DNA of 35,898 nt from DASZVN01 sp035547055 (GTDB taxonomy: Bacteria > Pseudomonadota > Alphaproteobacteria > Rhizobiales > Methylopilaceae): contig DASZVN010000089.1 of NCBI GenBank assembly GCA_035547055.1, forward strand, positions 1 through 35,898, given 5' to 3'. Position numbers and translations under genes: made by a program. Each line of letters starts with the position of its first letter. Position 1 is the stretch's first letter. Positions 9,058 to 18,998 of the stretch are shown one piece after another. The notes under the pieces were generated by a model. The model did no database searches and was not told the DNA's origin. It saw nothing but the letters and a program-made list of their open reading frames with translations.

Positions 9058-10852
9058 CAGGCGCCCCGGAACAGGGCACCGGTCCAGGGCGGCAGTGCCA
9101 CTGCACCCGCGCGCAGCTCGGCGGCGGGGCTCGACCAGACCGGGCGGTCGCCGTGGATGATGCCGTATTCCGCCGCGACGTTGCCGAAGTTCAGCGTCAG
9201 GCGCAGCGTGCCGTCGGCGAAGCGCCAGGTCACGTCGAGCGCGTCCGGCGTCGGCCGCGCCCACATCGCGCCGAGGAAGTCGGTCCGGGTCAGCGGCAGC
9301 ACCGCCTCGCGGCGGAGCGCGAGCAGGCGCCGCACCTCGGCGCGGACCGTGGCATGCGGCGCACGCGCCGCCTCGTCCCAGTCGAGCCGGGAGTCGTGAA
9401 AGGCGGCCTCGGCCGTTGGGTCCGGAATCGCGCCGGTTCCGCCGGCGAAGGCGGCGAACCTGGCGAACTCGCGCCGCCGGCCGTCGCGCACGGCCGCGGC
9501 CAGCGCATCGTCATGCGCGAAATCGACGAAGTAGCGGAACGGCGTCGACGCGTCCCATTCCTCGCCCATGAACAGCAGCGGGATCTGCGGCGCGAGCAGC
9601 AGCACCGCGCGGGCCAGCGCCAGCCGCTGCGGGGCCGCCAGCGCCGCCAGCCGCTCGCCGAGGGCGCGGTTGCCGACCTGGTCGTGGTTCTGGAGGAAGG
9701 CGACGAAGGCCGAGGGCGGCAAGTGGCTCGACACTTCGCCGCGGGGGGTGCCGCCGCGATGGCGCGACGGCTCGCCCTGCCAGGCGAAGCCCTCGGCCAG
9801 GGCGCGGCCGAGATGCTCGACCGGGTCGTCGGCCACGTCCTCGTAATAGCCTTCGCGCTCGCCCGTCAGCACCACGTGCCAGGCGTGGTGGACGTCGTCG
9901 GCCCACTGGGCGTCGAACAGGCGCTGGCCGCGGCTCAGCCAGCGCGCCTCGTTGCGGTCGTTCTCCAGCACCAGGTGGATCGCCCGGCCGGGCAGCGCGG
10001 CGCGCACGCTCGTCGCGATCTCCGCCAGGATGTGCGGCCGGGAATCGTCGGCGATGGCGTGGACCGCGTCGAAACGGAGACCGTCGCCGTGAAACTCCTC
10101 CAGCCAGTAGAGCGCGTTGTGGACGAAGAGGTCGCGCACCGGCCGGGCCGCCTCGCCGTCGAAATTGATCGCCGCGCCCCAGGGCGTGTGATGTCGCTCG
10201 GTGAAGAAGGGTGCGGCGTAGCGGCCGAGATGGTTCCCCGCCGGTCCGAAATGATTGTAGACGACGTCGAAGAACACCATCAGGCCGAGCCCGTGGGCGC
10301 GGTCGACCAGGCGCTTGAGGTCGTCGGGGGTGCCGTAGGCCGAGTCGGGCGCGAAGGGCAGGACGCCGTCGTAGCCCCAGTTGCGCGCGCCGGCGAAATC
10401 CGACAGCGGCATCAGCTCGATCGCCGTGACGCCGAGATCCGCCAGTTCCGGCAGGCGGAGCGTCAGCGCCGCGAAGGTGCCCTCGGGCGTCGCGGTGCCG
10501 ACATGGACTTCGTAAAGCACCGCCTCTTCCCATGCCCGGCCGCGCCAGGCGCCGTCCTGCCAATCGTAGCCCGCGGGGTCGATCACCATGCTAGGGCCGA
10601 ACACGTCGTCCGGCTGAAAGCGCGACGCGGGATCGGGCACCTTCTCCGCGCCGTCGATCACGTAGGCATAGCGGCTGCCCGCGCCGGCGCCGGGAACGGC
10701 CGCGCGCCACCAGCCGTCGTGGTCCCGGCTCATCGCCCGCGTACTGCCGTCGAGCAGCAGCGCGACCGTCTTCGCGCTCGGCGCCCAGAGCGCGAAGCGC
10801 ACCCCCTCGGGCGTCACCGCCGCGCCGAACGGCATCGCGTGGACGCTGGCCG

Positions 10853-10856
<4 letters not shown>
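9057..10856 (-). CDS. treZ: Malto-oligosyltrehalose trehalohydrolase
   Basis: A 599-aa cytosolic GH13 enzyme that releases free trehalose from maltooligosyl-trehalose made by TreY. It has an N-terminal CBM48-like beta domain (PFGAAVTPEGVRFALWAPSAK), then the barrel with DVVYNHFGP, nucleophile Asp in GLRFDAVHAI near residue 262, the catalytic Glu in LVLEND near 297 and the Asp of LQNHDQVGN near 391. MGEEWDAS and a C-terminal beta domain follow. Length fits TreZ. The start overlaps the glgX stop (ATGA at 10853-10856) and its stop overlaps the start of malQ::treY, so the three genes should be translationally coupled and made in fixed proportion. Confidence 0.95.
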
Positions 10857-12955
<2,099 letters not shown>

Positions 12956-13077
12956 GACGCTGCGGGCTCGTCCGGGGTGCACGGAGGTTACCGGACGAAA
13001 CGTTGCAGAACGGGGGATAGGTTCCAAGCCCCAAGGCTTGCGTGGGGCGAGGGGCAGCCTGTGTCGCGGCGGGACGG

Positions 13078-13326
13078 TCAGGCGATGCGGCGAAGGCGGA
13101 GCGGTTCGGTCGCGGCCAGCGCGGCCTGGGCGGCGGCGTAGGCTCCGGTCGCGGCGCCGGGTGCCGCGCGGCGGCGCCGCCGGCTCTCCGGCATGTCGAG
13201 CCGGGCCGCCAGGAGCTGGGCGACGAGCGACGGATCGGGCCGGGCGTCCGCGGCGGCGCGCAGTGTCGCCGGGCCGGTCGCGACCAGCGCCGTTCCCACC
13301 CCCGCGGTGCCGTCCTGTGCCGTCAT
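13078..13326 (-). CDS. Small conserved-looking hypothetical protein, operon leader gene
   Basis: An 82-aa soluble protein starting at ATG 13326, rich in Ala and Arg, with SLVAQLLAARLDMPESRRRRRAAP in the middle (basic cluster at about 51-56) and a short helical tail. Small proteins with a VAQLxAxRxxxPxxRxRRRA core occur widely in alphaproteobacteria and have no known function; that comparison is from memory. It reads in the same direction as glgX, whose start is 122 bp downstream, so it may be the first gene of the glycogen/trehalose operon. It diverges from the EAL gene at 13463. Confidence 0.6.
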   Translation of the reverse strand: MTAQDGTAGVGTALVATGPATLRAAADARPDPSLVAQLLAARLDMPESRRRRRAAPGAATGAYAAAQAALAATEPLRLRRIA

Positions 13327-13368
13327 GGGACGCCTGTCGTCTGTTTCGACCTCGCCGACCGATTCGCC

Positions 13369-13384
13369 GCAAGCCCTATGCCAA
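13369..13384 (-). promoter_or_regulatory. Candidate sigma-54 promoter (-24/-12)
   Basis: On the minus strand the sequence reads TTGGCATAGGGCTTGC. It has the invariant GG and GC dinucleotides exactly ten bases apart and matches TGGCA and TTGC of the RpoN consensus; C(-20) and G(-19) are replaced by T and A. Transcription would start near 13358, about 30 nt before the ATG of the 82-aa gene that heads the glgX-treZ-malQ::treY operon. No enhancer-binding site is recognised. In GC-rich DNA a chance match is possible. Confidence 0.35.
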
Positions 13385-13462
13385 CCCCACAACGGGGCAT
13401 TAAGGTTCGGCCCATAGGGCCGGGCGTCGCGGTTTGGTAAAGATGCCGGCAGGGCGCGGGGG

Positions 13463-15139
13463 ATGTGGGCAGTGGCAAGCGCGGACGAGCCTGACGGCCC
13501 CGTGCCGTCGCCGGGCGCGGTGCTCGATGCCGTCGCGGCCGTCGGCTACGAATGGCGGCTTGCGAGCGACCGCCTCTCCTGGCAGGGCGACGCCCAGCGC
13601 CTCCTCGGCTGCCGGCCGGCGAGCGGCGCCGAATGGGAGCGGCTGCTCGATCCCGAGGCGCTGACGTCGCGGGCCAACGCGGTGCGCGGCACCGCGCGGC
13701 GCGACGAGGGCGCCGGCGTCCCGTACGAGATCGACTATCCGCTCAGGCTGGCCGGCGGCACGGTCTGGGTCGAGGATATCGGGCGCTGGCATGCCGGACC
13801 GGACGGCGCCCCGGCGCGGGCGATCGGCTTCCTCCGCCGGATCACCGAGCGTCACGAGGCCGAGCAGCGCCTCGCCGCCGAGGGCCGCGACCCGGTGTCG
13901 GGCACGCTGACCCGCGGCAAGCTGCTCGACCTGCTCGACACCATGCTGGCCGACGCCAAGCGCTACCAGGAAAGCTGTGCCCTCCTCCTCGTCGCGATCG
14001 AGAATCTCGGCGCGATGAACGACGCCTACGGCCCCGACATCGCCGACCGGCTGGTCGCCGGGGTGGCGCAGCGCCTCCGCGGCGAGATGCGGGCCGGCGA
14101 CGCCCTCGGCCGCTTCTCGACCGCGACCTTCGGACTGATCCTCAACAAATGCACCGCGGTCGACCTCGATGTCGCGGCGCGGCGCTTCCTCGCCGCGGTC
14201 CATGACATGCCGCTGGAAAGTCCCGCCGGGCCGGTGATCATGCGCCTGTCGGCGGCCGGGGTGGTCGGCCCGCGCCATGCCCGCTCGCGCGGCGAGATGG
14301 TCGCCCATGCCGGGGCGGCGCTTCGCCTGGTGCGCCGCCGTGCCCGCGGGACCTTCCTCGCCTATGCGCCGGCGGTCGACGGCGAGGCCGACCACCGCGT
14401 GCCGCCGGCGCTGGTGCAGGAACTGATGCGCGACCTTCGCGAGCGCCGCCTGAGGCTGGCGTATCAGCCGGTGGTCGAGGCGGCCGGCCACCGCGTCGCA
14501 TGGTACGAGGCGCTGGCGCGCCGTGCCGATCCCGCTGCCCCGATCGCGCCGCTCGTCGCCGCGGCCGAGCAGCTCGGCCTGGTGCCGATCCTCGACCGCC
14601 AGATGCTGGAGGCGGCGCTCGCCGCGCTCGCGGCCGATCCCGGCCTGAGCCTCGCCCTCAACGTCGCCGCCGCGACCACCGCCGACGTCGAATGGCGTCG
14701 CTGCCTCGACGCCTTCCTCGACCGCCGCCCGGACGACGCCCGCCGTCTCGTCGTCGAGATCACCGAGACGCAGGCCTTCGCCGATCTCGGCGAGGCCGTC
14801 GCCTTCGTGCACGGCCTCCGGAGTCGGGGCATCCGCGTGGCGATCGACGATTTCGGTGCCGGGCACACCTCGTTCCACGCCCTGCGCGCGCTCGCGGTCG
14901 ATCTCGTCAAGATCGACGGCGAGGTCGTCGCCGGGGCCGCCCGCTCGGCCGTCGACCAGGCCTTTCTCCGCGCGGTCGTGGCGCTGGCCGGCGAGGTCGG
15001 CTTCAAGACCGTCGCCGAGCGCATCGAGACCGCGGCCGAAGCCCGCCTCCTGGCCGACATCGGCATCGATTATCTCCAGGGCGACCTGTTCGGCGTACCC
15101 GGCCCGCTGCCGGATCCGCCCCCCGTTCGAGGCGAGTGA
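13463..15139 (+). CDS. PAS - degenerate GGDEF - EAL cyclic-di-GMP phosphodiesterase
   Basis: A 558-aa cytosolic signalling protein. Residues about 20-135 look like a PAS sensor (YEWRLASDRLSWQGDA ... IDYPLRLAGGTVWVED ... FLRRITERHEAEQRL). Residues about 145-300 have a GGDEF fold, but the active-site loop reads FSTATF (near 216-222), so it cannot be a cyclase and may serve as a nucleotide-sensing domain. The EAL domain (about 315-550) keeps the catalytic set: YEALAR near 349, the Asn of LALNVA, Glu of EITET, IDDFGAG, the Lys of VKIDGE, AERIET and the QGDLFG end. It should hydrolyse c-di-GMP to pGpG. No membrane segments are evident. It diverges from the glycogen/trehalose operon and is followed 4 bp later by a hydrolase gene on the same strand. 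Confidence 0.9.
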   Translation: MWAVASADEPDGPVPSPGAVLDAVAAVGYEWRLASDRLSWQGDAQRLLGCRPASGAEWERLLDPEALTSRANAVRGTARRDEGAGVPYEIDYPLRLAGGTVWVEDIGRWHAGPDGAPARAIGFLRRITERHEAEQRLAAEGRDPVSGTLTRGKLLDLLDTMLADAKRYQESCALLLVAIENLGAMNDAYGPDIADRLVAGVAQRLRGEMRAGDALGRFSTATFGLILNKCTAVDLDVAARRFLAAVHDMPLESPAGPVIMRLSAAGVVGPRHARSRGEMVAHAGAALRLVRRRARGTFLAYAPAVDGEADHRVPPALVQELMRDLRERRLRLAYQPVVEAAGHRVAWYEALARRADPAAPIAPLVAAAEQLGLVPILDRQMLEAALAALAADPGLSLALNVAAATTADVEWRRCLDAFLDRRPDDARRLVVEITETQAFADLGEAVAFVHGLRSRGIRVAIDDFGAGHTSFHALRALAVDLVKIDGEVVAGAARSAVDQAFLRAVVALAGEVGFKTVAERIETAAEARLLADIGIDYLQGDLFGVPGPLPDPPPVRGE

Positions 15140-15143
15140 CGCG

Positions 15144-15962
15144 ATGCCCTTTGCCAGGATCGGCGATCTCGAATTCTGCTACGAGCGGGCCGGCGCCGGG
15201 CCGCCGCTCATCTACATTTCCGGCACCAACGGCGACCTCCGGGTCCGGCCGAACATCCTCGACGGGCCGCTGCCGGCGCATTTCGATGTCATCGCCTACG
15301 ACCAGCGCAATCTCGGCCGCAGCAGCAAGCCGGATGCCGCCTGCACCATGGCGGACTATGCCGACGACGCCGCGGCGATGATCGCCTTCGCCGGCTGGGA
15401 CCGCGCCAACGTCATCGGCGTGTCGTTCGGCGGGATGGTGGCGCAGGAGCTCGCGATCCGCCATCCGGGGCGGGTACGGCGCCTCGTGCTGGCGTGCTCG
15501 TCGCCGGGCGGCGCCGGCGGCGCCTCCTTCCCGATCCACACGCTCGCGGGTCTTGCGCCGGAGGAGCGGGCGCGCCGCCAGATCACGATCATGGACCGGC
15601 GCCGCGACGCGGCCTGGATGGCGGCCCATCCCGAGGAATGCGCCGCCCTCGTCGCCGCCTTCGCCGATCCGTTCGCCGGCGAGACAGGCCGTGCCGCCGG
15701 CGAGACAGGCCGTGCCGCCGGCGCCCGCCGCCAGCTCGAGGCCCGCGCCGGCCACGACACCTGGGACCGGCTGGACCGGATCGCCTGCCCGACGCTGATC
15801 GCGGGCGGCCGCTACGACGACCAGGCGCCGCCCGATCGCCAGGAGGCCATGGCGGGCCGCATCCGCGGCGCCACGCTCCGCCTGTTCGAGGGCGGCCACC
15901 GCTTCCTGCAGGACGACCCTGCGGCGTTGCCCGCCGTCATCGCGTTCCTGGAGGAGGAGTGA
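15144..15962 (+). CDS. Alpha/beta hydrolase
   Basis: A 272-aa alpha/beta-hydrolase-fold protein. The nucleophile elbow is GVSFGG with Ser94. The acid is probably Asp in GGRYDDQAP and the base is His in EGGHRFLQDD near the C-terminus. YDQRNLGRS matches the strand-4 region of the family. Lipase/esterase, C-C hydrolase or haloperoxidase-like activity are all possible, and the substrate is unknown. The ATG is 4 bp after the EAL gene stop, so the two are probably co-transcribed. Residues 178-191 are a perfect tandem duplication of the heptad AGETGRA from a 21-bp DNA repeat, lying in the cap region. Confidence 0.88.
   Translation: MPFARIGDLEFCYERAGAGPPLIYISGTNGDLRVRPNILDGPLPAHFDVIAYDQRNLGRSSKPDAACTMADYADDAAAMIAFAGWDRANVIGVSFGGMVAQELAIRHPGRVRRLVLACSSPGGAGGASFPIHTLAGLAPEERARRQITIMDRRRDAAWMAAHPEECAALVAAFADPFAGETGRAAGETGRAAGARRQLEARAGHDTWDRLDRIACPTLIAGGRYDDQAPPDRQEAMAGRIRGATLRLFEGGHRFLQDDPAALPAVIAFLEEE
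15675..15716 (+). repeat. Perfect 21-bp tandem duplication inside the hydrolase gene
   Basis: Two identical 21-bp units (15675-15695 and 15696-15716) lie head to tail and keep the reading frame, adding seven residues (AGETGRA). A third partial match of six bases follows. Identity at every base, including wobble positions, suggests a recent slippage event. Confidence 0.9.
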
Positions 15963-15970
15963 GGCCTCTC

Positions 15971-16060
15971 CGTCATGGCCGGGCTTGTCCCGGCCATCCA
16001 CGGCCTCTCTTGGCGGCGCCGGCAACTCGTGGATGCCCGGCCCAAGGCCGGGCATGACGG
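15971..16060. repeat. Two-armed extragenic palindromic (REP-like) repeat
   Basis: Between two convergent genes the ends read CGTCATGGCCGGGC and GCCGGGCATGACG as an inverted pair. Each arm is itself a small hairpin (GCCGGGCTTGTCCCGGC; GCCCGGCCCAAGGCCGGGC), joined by a variable middle. Elements of this design are scattered through alphaproteobacterial genomes. The same family appears at 17305-17452 and, in single-arm form, at 32658-32689. Confidence 0.85.
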
Positions 16061-16065
16061 GGAAG

Positions 16066-16482
16066 CTACTCCTCCGTCCCCATCATGTCGGCGTCGGAGA
16101 GGTGGGCGACGGTCTCGCCGGTTGCGGCGAAGGTGCGGGTGACCTCGGTCGCGCTGTAGACCCACAGAATGACCAGCGGCTCATTGCCGACGTTGCGGAA
16201 CAGATGCGGCCGCCCGGCGGGAATGTAGGTGGTGTCGTGCCGGGCGAGCCGGGTCGCCCGGCCGTCGACCTGGACCTCGCCCTGCCCCGACAGGATCGTC
16301 ACCTGCTCGTCGCAATTGTGCCAGTGCAGCGGCGCGCCCTGGCCGACCGGATAGGTGCTGATGCCGGTGGTGAAGCGGGCGTTGGCGGCCGAGCGATGGG
16401 TGATCAGCGGCAGGGTCTCGATGCCGCTGCCGCGGGCGAGGCGCGGGGTCTCCGCGGCGTGGAGGATCGTCACCCCATCCAT
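16066..16482 (-). CDS. Cupin domain protein
   Basis: A 138-aa single-domain cupin. The metal-binding motif is HWHNCDEQ (H53, H55, E59) and the second motif has H93 in GRPHLFRN, so a metal site is likely. Small cupins of this type can be isomerases, dioxygenases or ligand-binding proteins; nothing specifies which. The start ATG (16482) is one base past the gloB stop, so it is the second gene of a gloB-cupin operon. The name cannot be made more specific from sequence. Confidence 0.88.
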   Translation of the reverse strand: MDGVTILHAAETPRLARGSGIETLPLITHRSAANARFTTGISTYPVGQGAPLHWHNCDEQVTILSGQGEVQVDGRATRLARHDTTYIPAGRPHLFRNVGNEPLVILWVYSATEVTRTFAATGETVAHLSDADMMGTEE

Positions 16483-16483
16483 G

Positions 16484-17245
16484 TCAGAAGCGGTCCTTGC
16501 GGCCGCGGATCTCGGCGAAGACCTTCGCCGGCGCGGCGCCCGCGAGGCCGACCGCCGCCGCCAGCGCCTCGGGGCGGAGGAACGGGTTGGTGTCGAGCTC
16601 CTCCGCCAGCGTCGCCGGCACGGTCGGCTCGCCGCGGCCGCGGGCGGCGCGGACCGCCTCGGCGCGGGCCTTGAGCCTGGCGTTGTCGGGGTCGACCGAC
16701 AGCGCGAAGCGGGCGTTCGCCTCGGTATATTCGTGTCCGCAATAGAGGCGGGTGTCGCCCGGCAGGCGGCGCAGCTTGTCGAGCGAGCGCCACATCATGT
16801 CCGGGTCGCCCTCGATCACGCGGCCGCAGCCCAGCGTGAACAGGGTGTCGCCCCCGAACAGCAGGCGCTCCCTGTCGAAAAAGTAGTTGATCTGGCCGAG
16901 CGTGTGGCCGGGCGTCTCGATCACCGTCGCGTCCGCGCCGCCGGCCGAGACGCAGTCGCCCTCCTTCACCGTGCGGGTGACGGCCGGGATCTTCGCGGCC
17001 TCTCCAGCGGGGGCCACCACCTCGGGGTGGAAGCGCCGGACCAGCGCCTCGATGCCGCCGGTGTGGTCGTGGTGATGGTGGGTGACGAGGATGGTGGAGA
17101 GCCGCCAGCCCTCCTTGTCGAGCACCGCTTCGATCGGCGCCGCCTCGGGGGCGTCGACCACTGCCGTCGCCCCGCTCGCCGGGTCGTGCAGCAGCACGGC
17201 GTAGTTGTCCGTGAGGCAGGGGATCAGGCGGATCTCGACGGCCAT
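16484..17245 (-). CDS. gloB: Hydroxyacylglutathione hydrolase (glyoxalase II)
   Basis: A 253-aa metallo-beta-lactamase-fold enzyme that hydrolyses S-lactoylglutathione to lactate and glutathione, finishing methylglyoxal detoxification. The binuclear metal motif THHHHDH is at residues 55-61 (H56, H58, D60, H61). ETPGHTLGQINYF, FGGDTLFTLGCGR and CGHEYTEAN give the remaining ligands and the glutathione-site features of GloB. The C-terminal HAGH domain ends NPFLRP ... RGRKDRF. Length is typical. It diverges from the methyltransferase-like gene at 17500, with a repeat element between them. Confidence 0.95.
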   Translation of the reverse strand: MAVEIRLIPCLTDNYAVLLHDPASGATAVVDAPEAAPIEAVLDKEGWRLSTILVTHHHHDHTGGIEALVRRFHPEVVAPAGEAAKIPAVTRTVKEGDCVSAGGADATVIETPGHTLGQINYFFDRERLLFGGDTLFTLGCGRVIEGDPDMMWRSLDKLRRLPGDTRLYCGHEYTEANARFALSVDPDNARLKARAEAVRAARGRGEPTVPATLAEELDTNPFLRPEALAAAVGLAGAAPAKVFAEIRGRKDRF

Positions 17246-17304
17246 TGCGGGCTTCCTCGCGGGCTTGCGTCATTTGGCAATACGCCGGGACGCCGACCTT
17301 AGCG

Positions 17305-17452
17305 GTCATGGCCGGGCTTGTCCCCGAATTCGGATGTTTCCGAATTCGGTCCCTTCATTCGGAACGCGGGAACACCCGCGTTCCGGCCATCCGCGACTTC
17401 GACCGTCGCGCCCCCAAGCTCGTGGATGCCCGGACCGAGTCCGGGCATGACG
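17305..17452. repeat. REP-like repeat carrying a nested 60-bp palindromic insert
   Basis: The outer ends match the repeat at 15971-16060 (GTCATGGCCGGGCTTGTCC ... CCGGGCATGAC). The left arm is interrupted after TCC by about 60 bp (17324-17383). The insert contains two copies of CCGAATTCGG (17324-17333 and 17339-17348) and, at its right boundary, a perfect 10-bp hairpin, GGAACGCGGG (17361-17370) and CCCGCGTTCC (17375-17384), with loop AACA. The element lies in the 254-bp gap between divergent gloB and the methyltransferase-like gene. Confidence 0.85.
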
Positions 17453-17499
17453 GCGCCAGCGCCTTGCCGGGCCGCGCCCGGCACCGCATGCTGCGCGGC

Positions 17500-18246
17500 A
17501 TGACCGTCGACGTGGTCGATCTCCGCGATTTCTACGGCCGCCCGCTCGGCAGCGTGGTCCGCCGCATCCTCCGCACCCGGCTGCGCCTGCGCTGGCCCGA
17601 CGCCAGCGGGCAGAGGGTGCTCGGCTTCGGCTACGCCACGCCCTATCTCGGGCTGTTCCGCGAGGAGGCGGAGCGGGTCCTGGCCTTCATGCCGGCGGGG
17701 CAGGGCGTCATCCCCTGGCCTGCCGACAAGCCGCCGGCGACCGCGCTGGTCGAGGAGGACATGTGGCCCCTGCCGGATGCGGCGGTCGACCGCATCCTCT
17801 TGGTCCATGGCCTCGAAGGCGCCTCCTCGGCGGCCGATCTTCTCCGCGAATGCTGGCGCTGCCTCGCCCCCGGCGGGCGGCTGCTCGCGATCGTGCCCAA
17901 CCGGCGCGGGCCGTGGGCCCGGATCGACACCACCCCGTTCGGCCACGGCAGCCCGTTCAGCCGCCTCCAGCTCAACCAGCTTCTGCGCGAGTCTTCGTTC
18001 GCGCCGATGGCCTGGGAGGAGGCCTTGATGTTCCCGCCCTTCAACGCCCGCCTGGTGCTGCGCTCCGCGAGCGCGATCGAGCGCGCCGGCCGCGTGCTGT
18101 GGGCGCCGTTCGCCGGCGCCCTCATGGTCGAGGCCACCAAGGAGGTGCGCCTGCTGGTGGCCTCGCGCCGCCGCCGCGCCCAGCGCATGGTGCTGAAGCC
18201 GGCCCCGCTTCCCGCCGGCACCCCCGCGCCGGCGCCGCCGGGCTGA
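17500..18246 (+). CDS. SAM-dependent methyltransferase-like protein
   Basis: A 248-aa protein with a class I methyltransferase layout: GFGYATPYLG in place of the usual glycine-rich SAM loop, an acidic residue pair in VEEDMWPLPDAAVDRILLVHGLE (motif II/III), and RECWRCLAPGGRLLAIVPNR (post-III loop). The C-terminal third (SPFSRLQLNQLLRES ... FPPFNARLVLR) is characteristic of alphaproteobacterial homologues found next to gloB. ATG 17500 (MTVDVVDLRDFYG) is preferred; ATG 17488 is in frame four codons earlier. The loose glycine loop leaves activity uncertain. It converges on metW. Confidence 0.8.
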   Translation: MTVDVVDLRDFYGRPLGSVVRRILRTRLRLRWPDASGQRVLGFGYATPYLGLFREEAERVLAFMPAGQGVIPWPADKPPATALVEEDMWPLPDAAVDRILLVHGLEGASSAADLLRECWRCLAPGGRLLAIVPNRRGPWARIDTTPFGHGSPFSRLQLNQLLRESSFAPMAWEEALMFPPFNARLVLRSASAIERAGRVLWAPFAGALMVEATKEVRLLVASRRRRAQRMVLKPAPLPAGTPAPAPPG

Positions 18247-18251
18247 GCGCT

Positions 18252-18309
18252 GTGGGGTGGGCATCGGCATGCCGATGCCGACGACGTGGGCATGCTCCGC
18301 ATGCCCACC
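18252..18309. repeat. Palindromic repeat between convergent genes, possible bidirectional terminator
   Basis: Two hairpins follow each other. The first, 18260-18279, is a perfect 20-bp palindrome. The second has a 10-bp stem GTGGGCATGC (18286-18295) and GCATGCCCAC (18299-18308) with a 3-nt loop. The element separates the stop codons of the methyltransferase-like gene and metW. A related shorter copy begins at 27631 (GTAGGGTGGGTATCGGC). No T-run is present, so any termination would not be of the classical kind. Confidence 0.75.
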
Positions 18310-18323
18310 CTGAGAAGAAGGCT

Positions 18324-18998
18324 TCAATCCTTTCGGGTCAGCAGGAACACCGCCTGGGCGCCGAAGATGTTCCAGAACCACCACGGCGCCAGCACGCGCA
18401 CCGGCCGTCCGTCGGCCGACAGCGCTTCGGCCCGCTCGATCGTGGCGCCGACCTCGCGGCACAGCTCGACGAAATCGCGGATGGTGCACATGTGGATGTT
18501 CGGCGTGCCGTACCAGGTGTCCGGCAGCGTCTTGGTCATCGGCATCCGGCCGCCGGTCAGGAGCTGCCAGCGCATCCGCCAATGGCCGAAATTCGGGAAC
18601 GACACCACGGCGCGGCGGCCGATCCGCAGCAGATGCTCCAGGACCGCCTTGGGCTGGCGCGTCGCCTGCAAGGTCTGCGACAGCACGACGTAGTCGAAGG
18701 CGTCGTCGGGATAGTCGCCGAGGTCGGCGTCGGCATCGCCCTGCACCACCGACAGGCCGTGGGCGACGCAGGCGTTGACGCCTGCCTGCGAGAGCTCGAT
18801 GCCGCGGCCGTCGATCTCGCGCTCGGCCGCGAGCAGGCGCAGCAACTGGCCATCGCCGCAGCCGACATCGAGCACCCGCGTGCCGGGCTGGACCATGTCG
18901 ACCACAAGGAGATGGTCGGGCCGCGCGGCGGCGCGAACCGCCGCGGCCGCGGCCTGCGGCCCAGCGACGTGGTTCTCGTCGGCGAGGGTCAGGCTCAT
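18324..18998 (-). CDS. metW: Methionine biosynthesis protein MetW
   Basis: A 224-aa class I methyltransferase-fold protein found with MetX in proteobacteria lacking MetA; MetW supports MetX function in homoserine O-acylation. The SAM-type loop VLDVGCGDG is at residues 42-50, the acidic strand end is RGIELSQAG, and the family-typical SFPNFGHWRMRWQLLTGGRMPMT and WYGTPNIHMCTIRDF are present. The start overlaps the metX stop (ATGA, 18995-18998). Its stop faces the palindromic repeat at 18252-18309. Confidence 0.94.
   Translation of the reverse strand: MSLTLADENHVAGPQAAAAAVRAAARPDHLLVVDMVQPGTRVLDVGCGDGQLLRLLAAEREIDGRGIELSQAGVNACVAHGLSVVQGDADADLGDYPDDAFDYVVLSQTLQATRQPKAVLEHLLRIGRRAVVSFPNFGHWRMRWQLLTGGRMPMTKTLPDTWYGTPNIHMCTIRDFVELCREVGATIERAEALSADGRPVRVLAPWWFWNIFGAQAVFLLTRKD

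Noticed and set aside
17245..17499. Upstream extension of the methyltransferase-like gene back to 17245
   Set aside because: The extension would translate the palindromic repeat; ATG 17500 begins the conserved-looking N-terminus.
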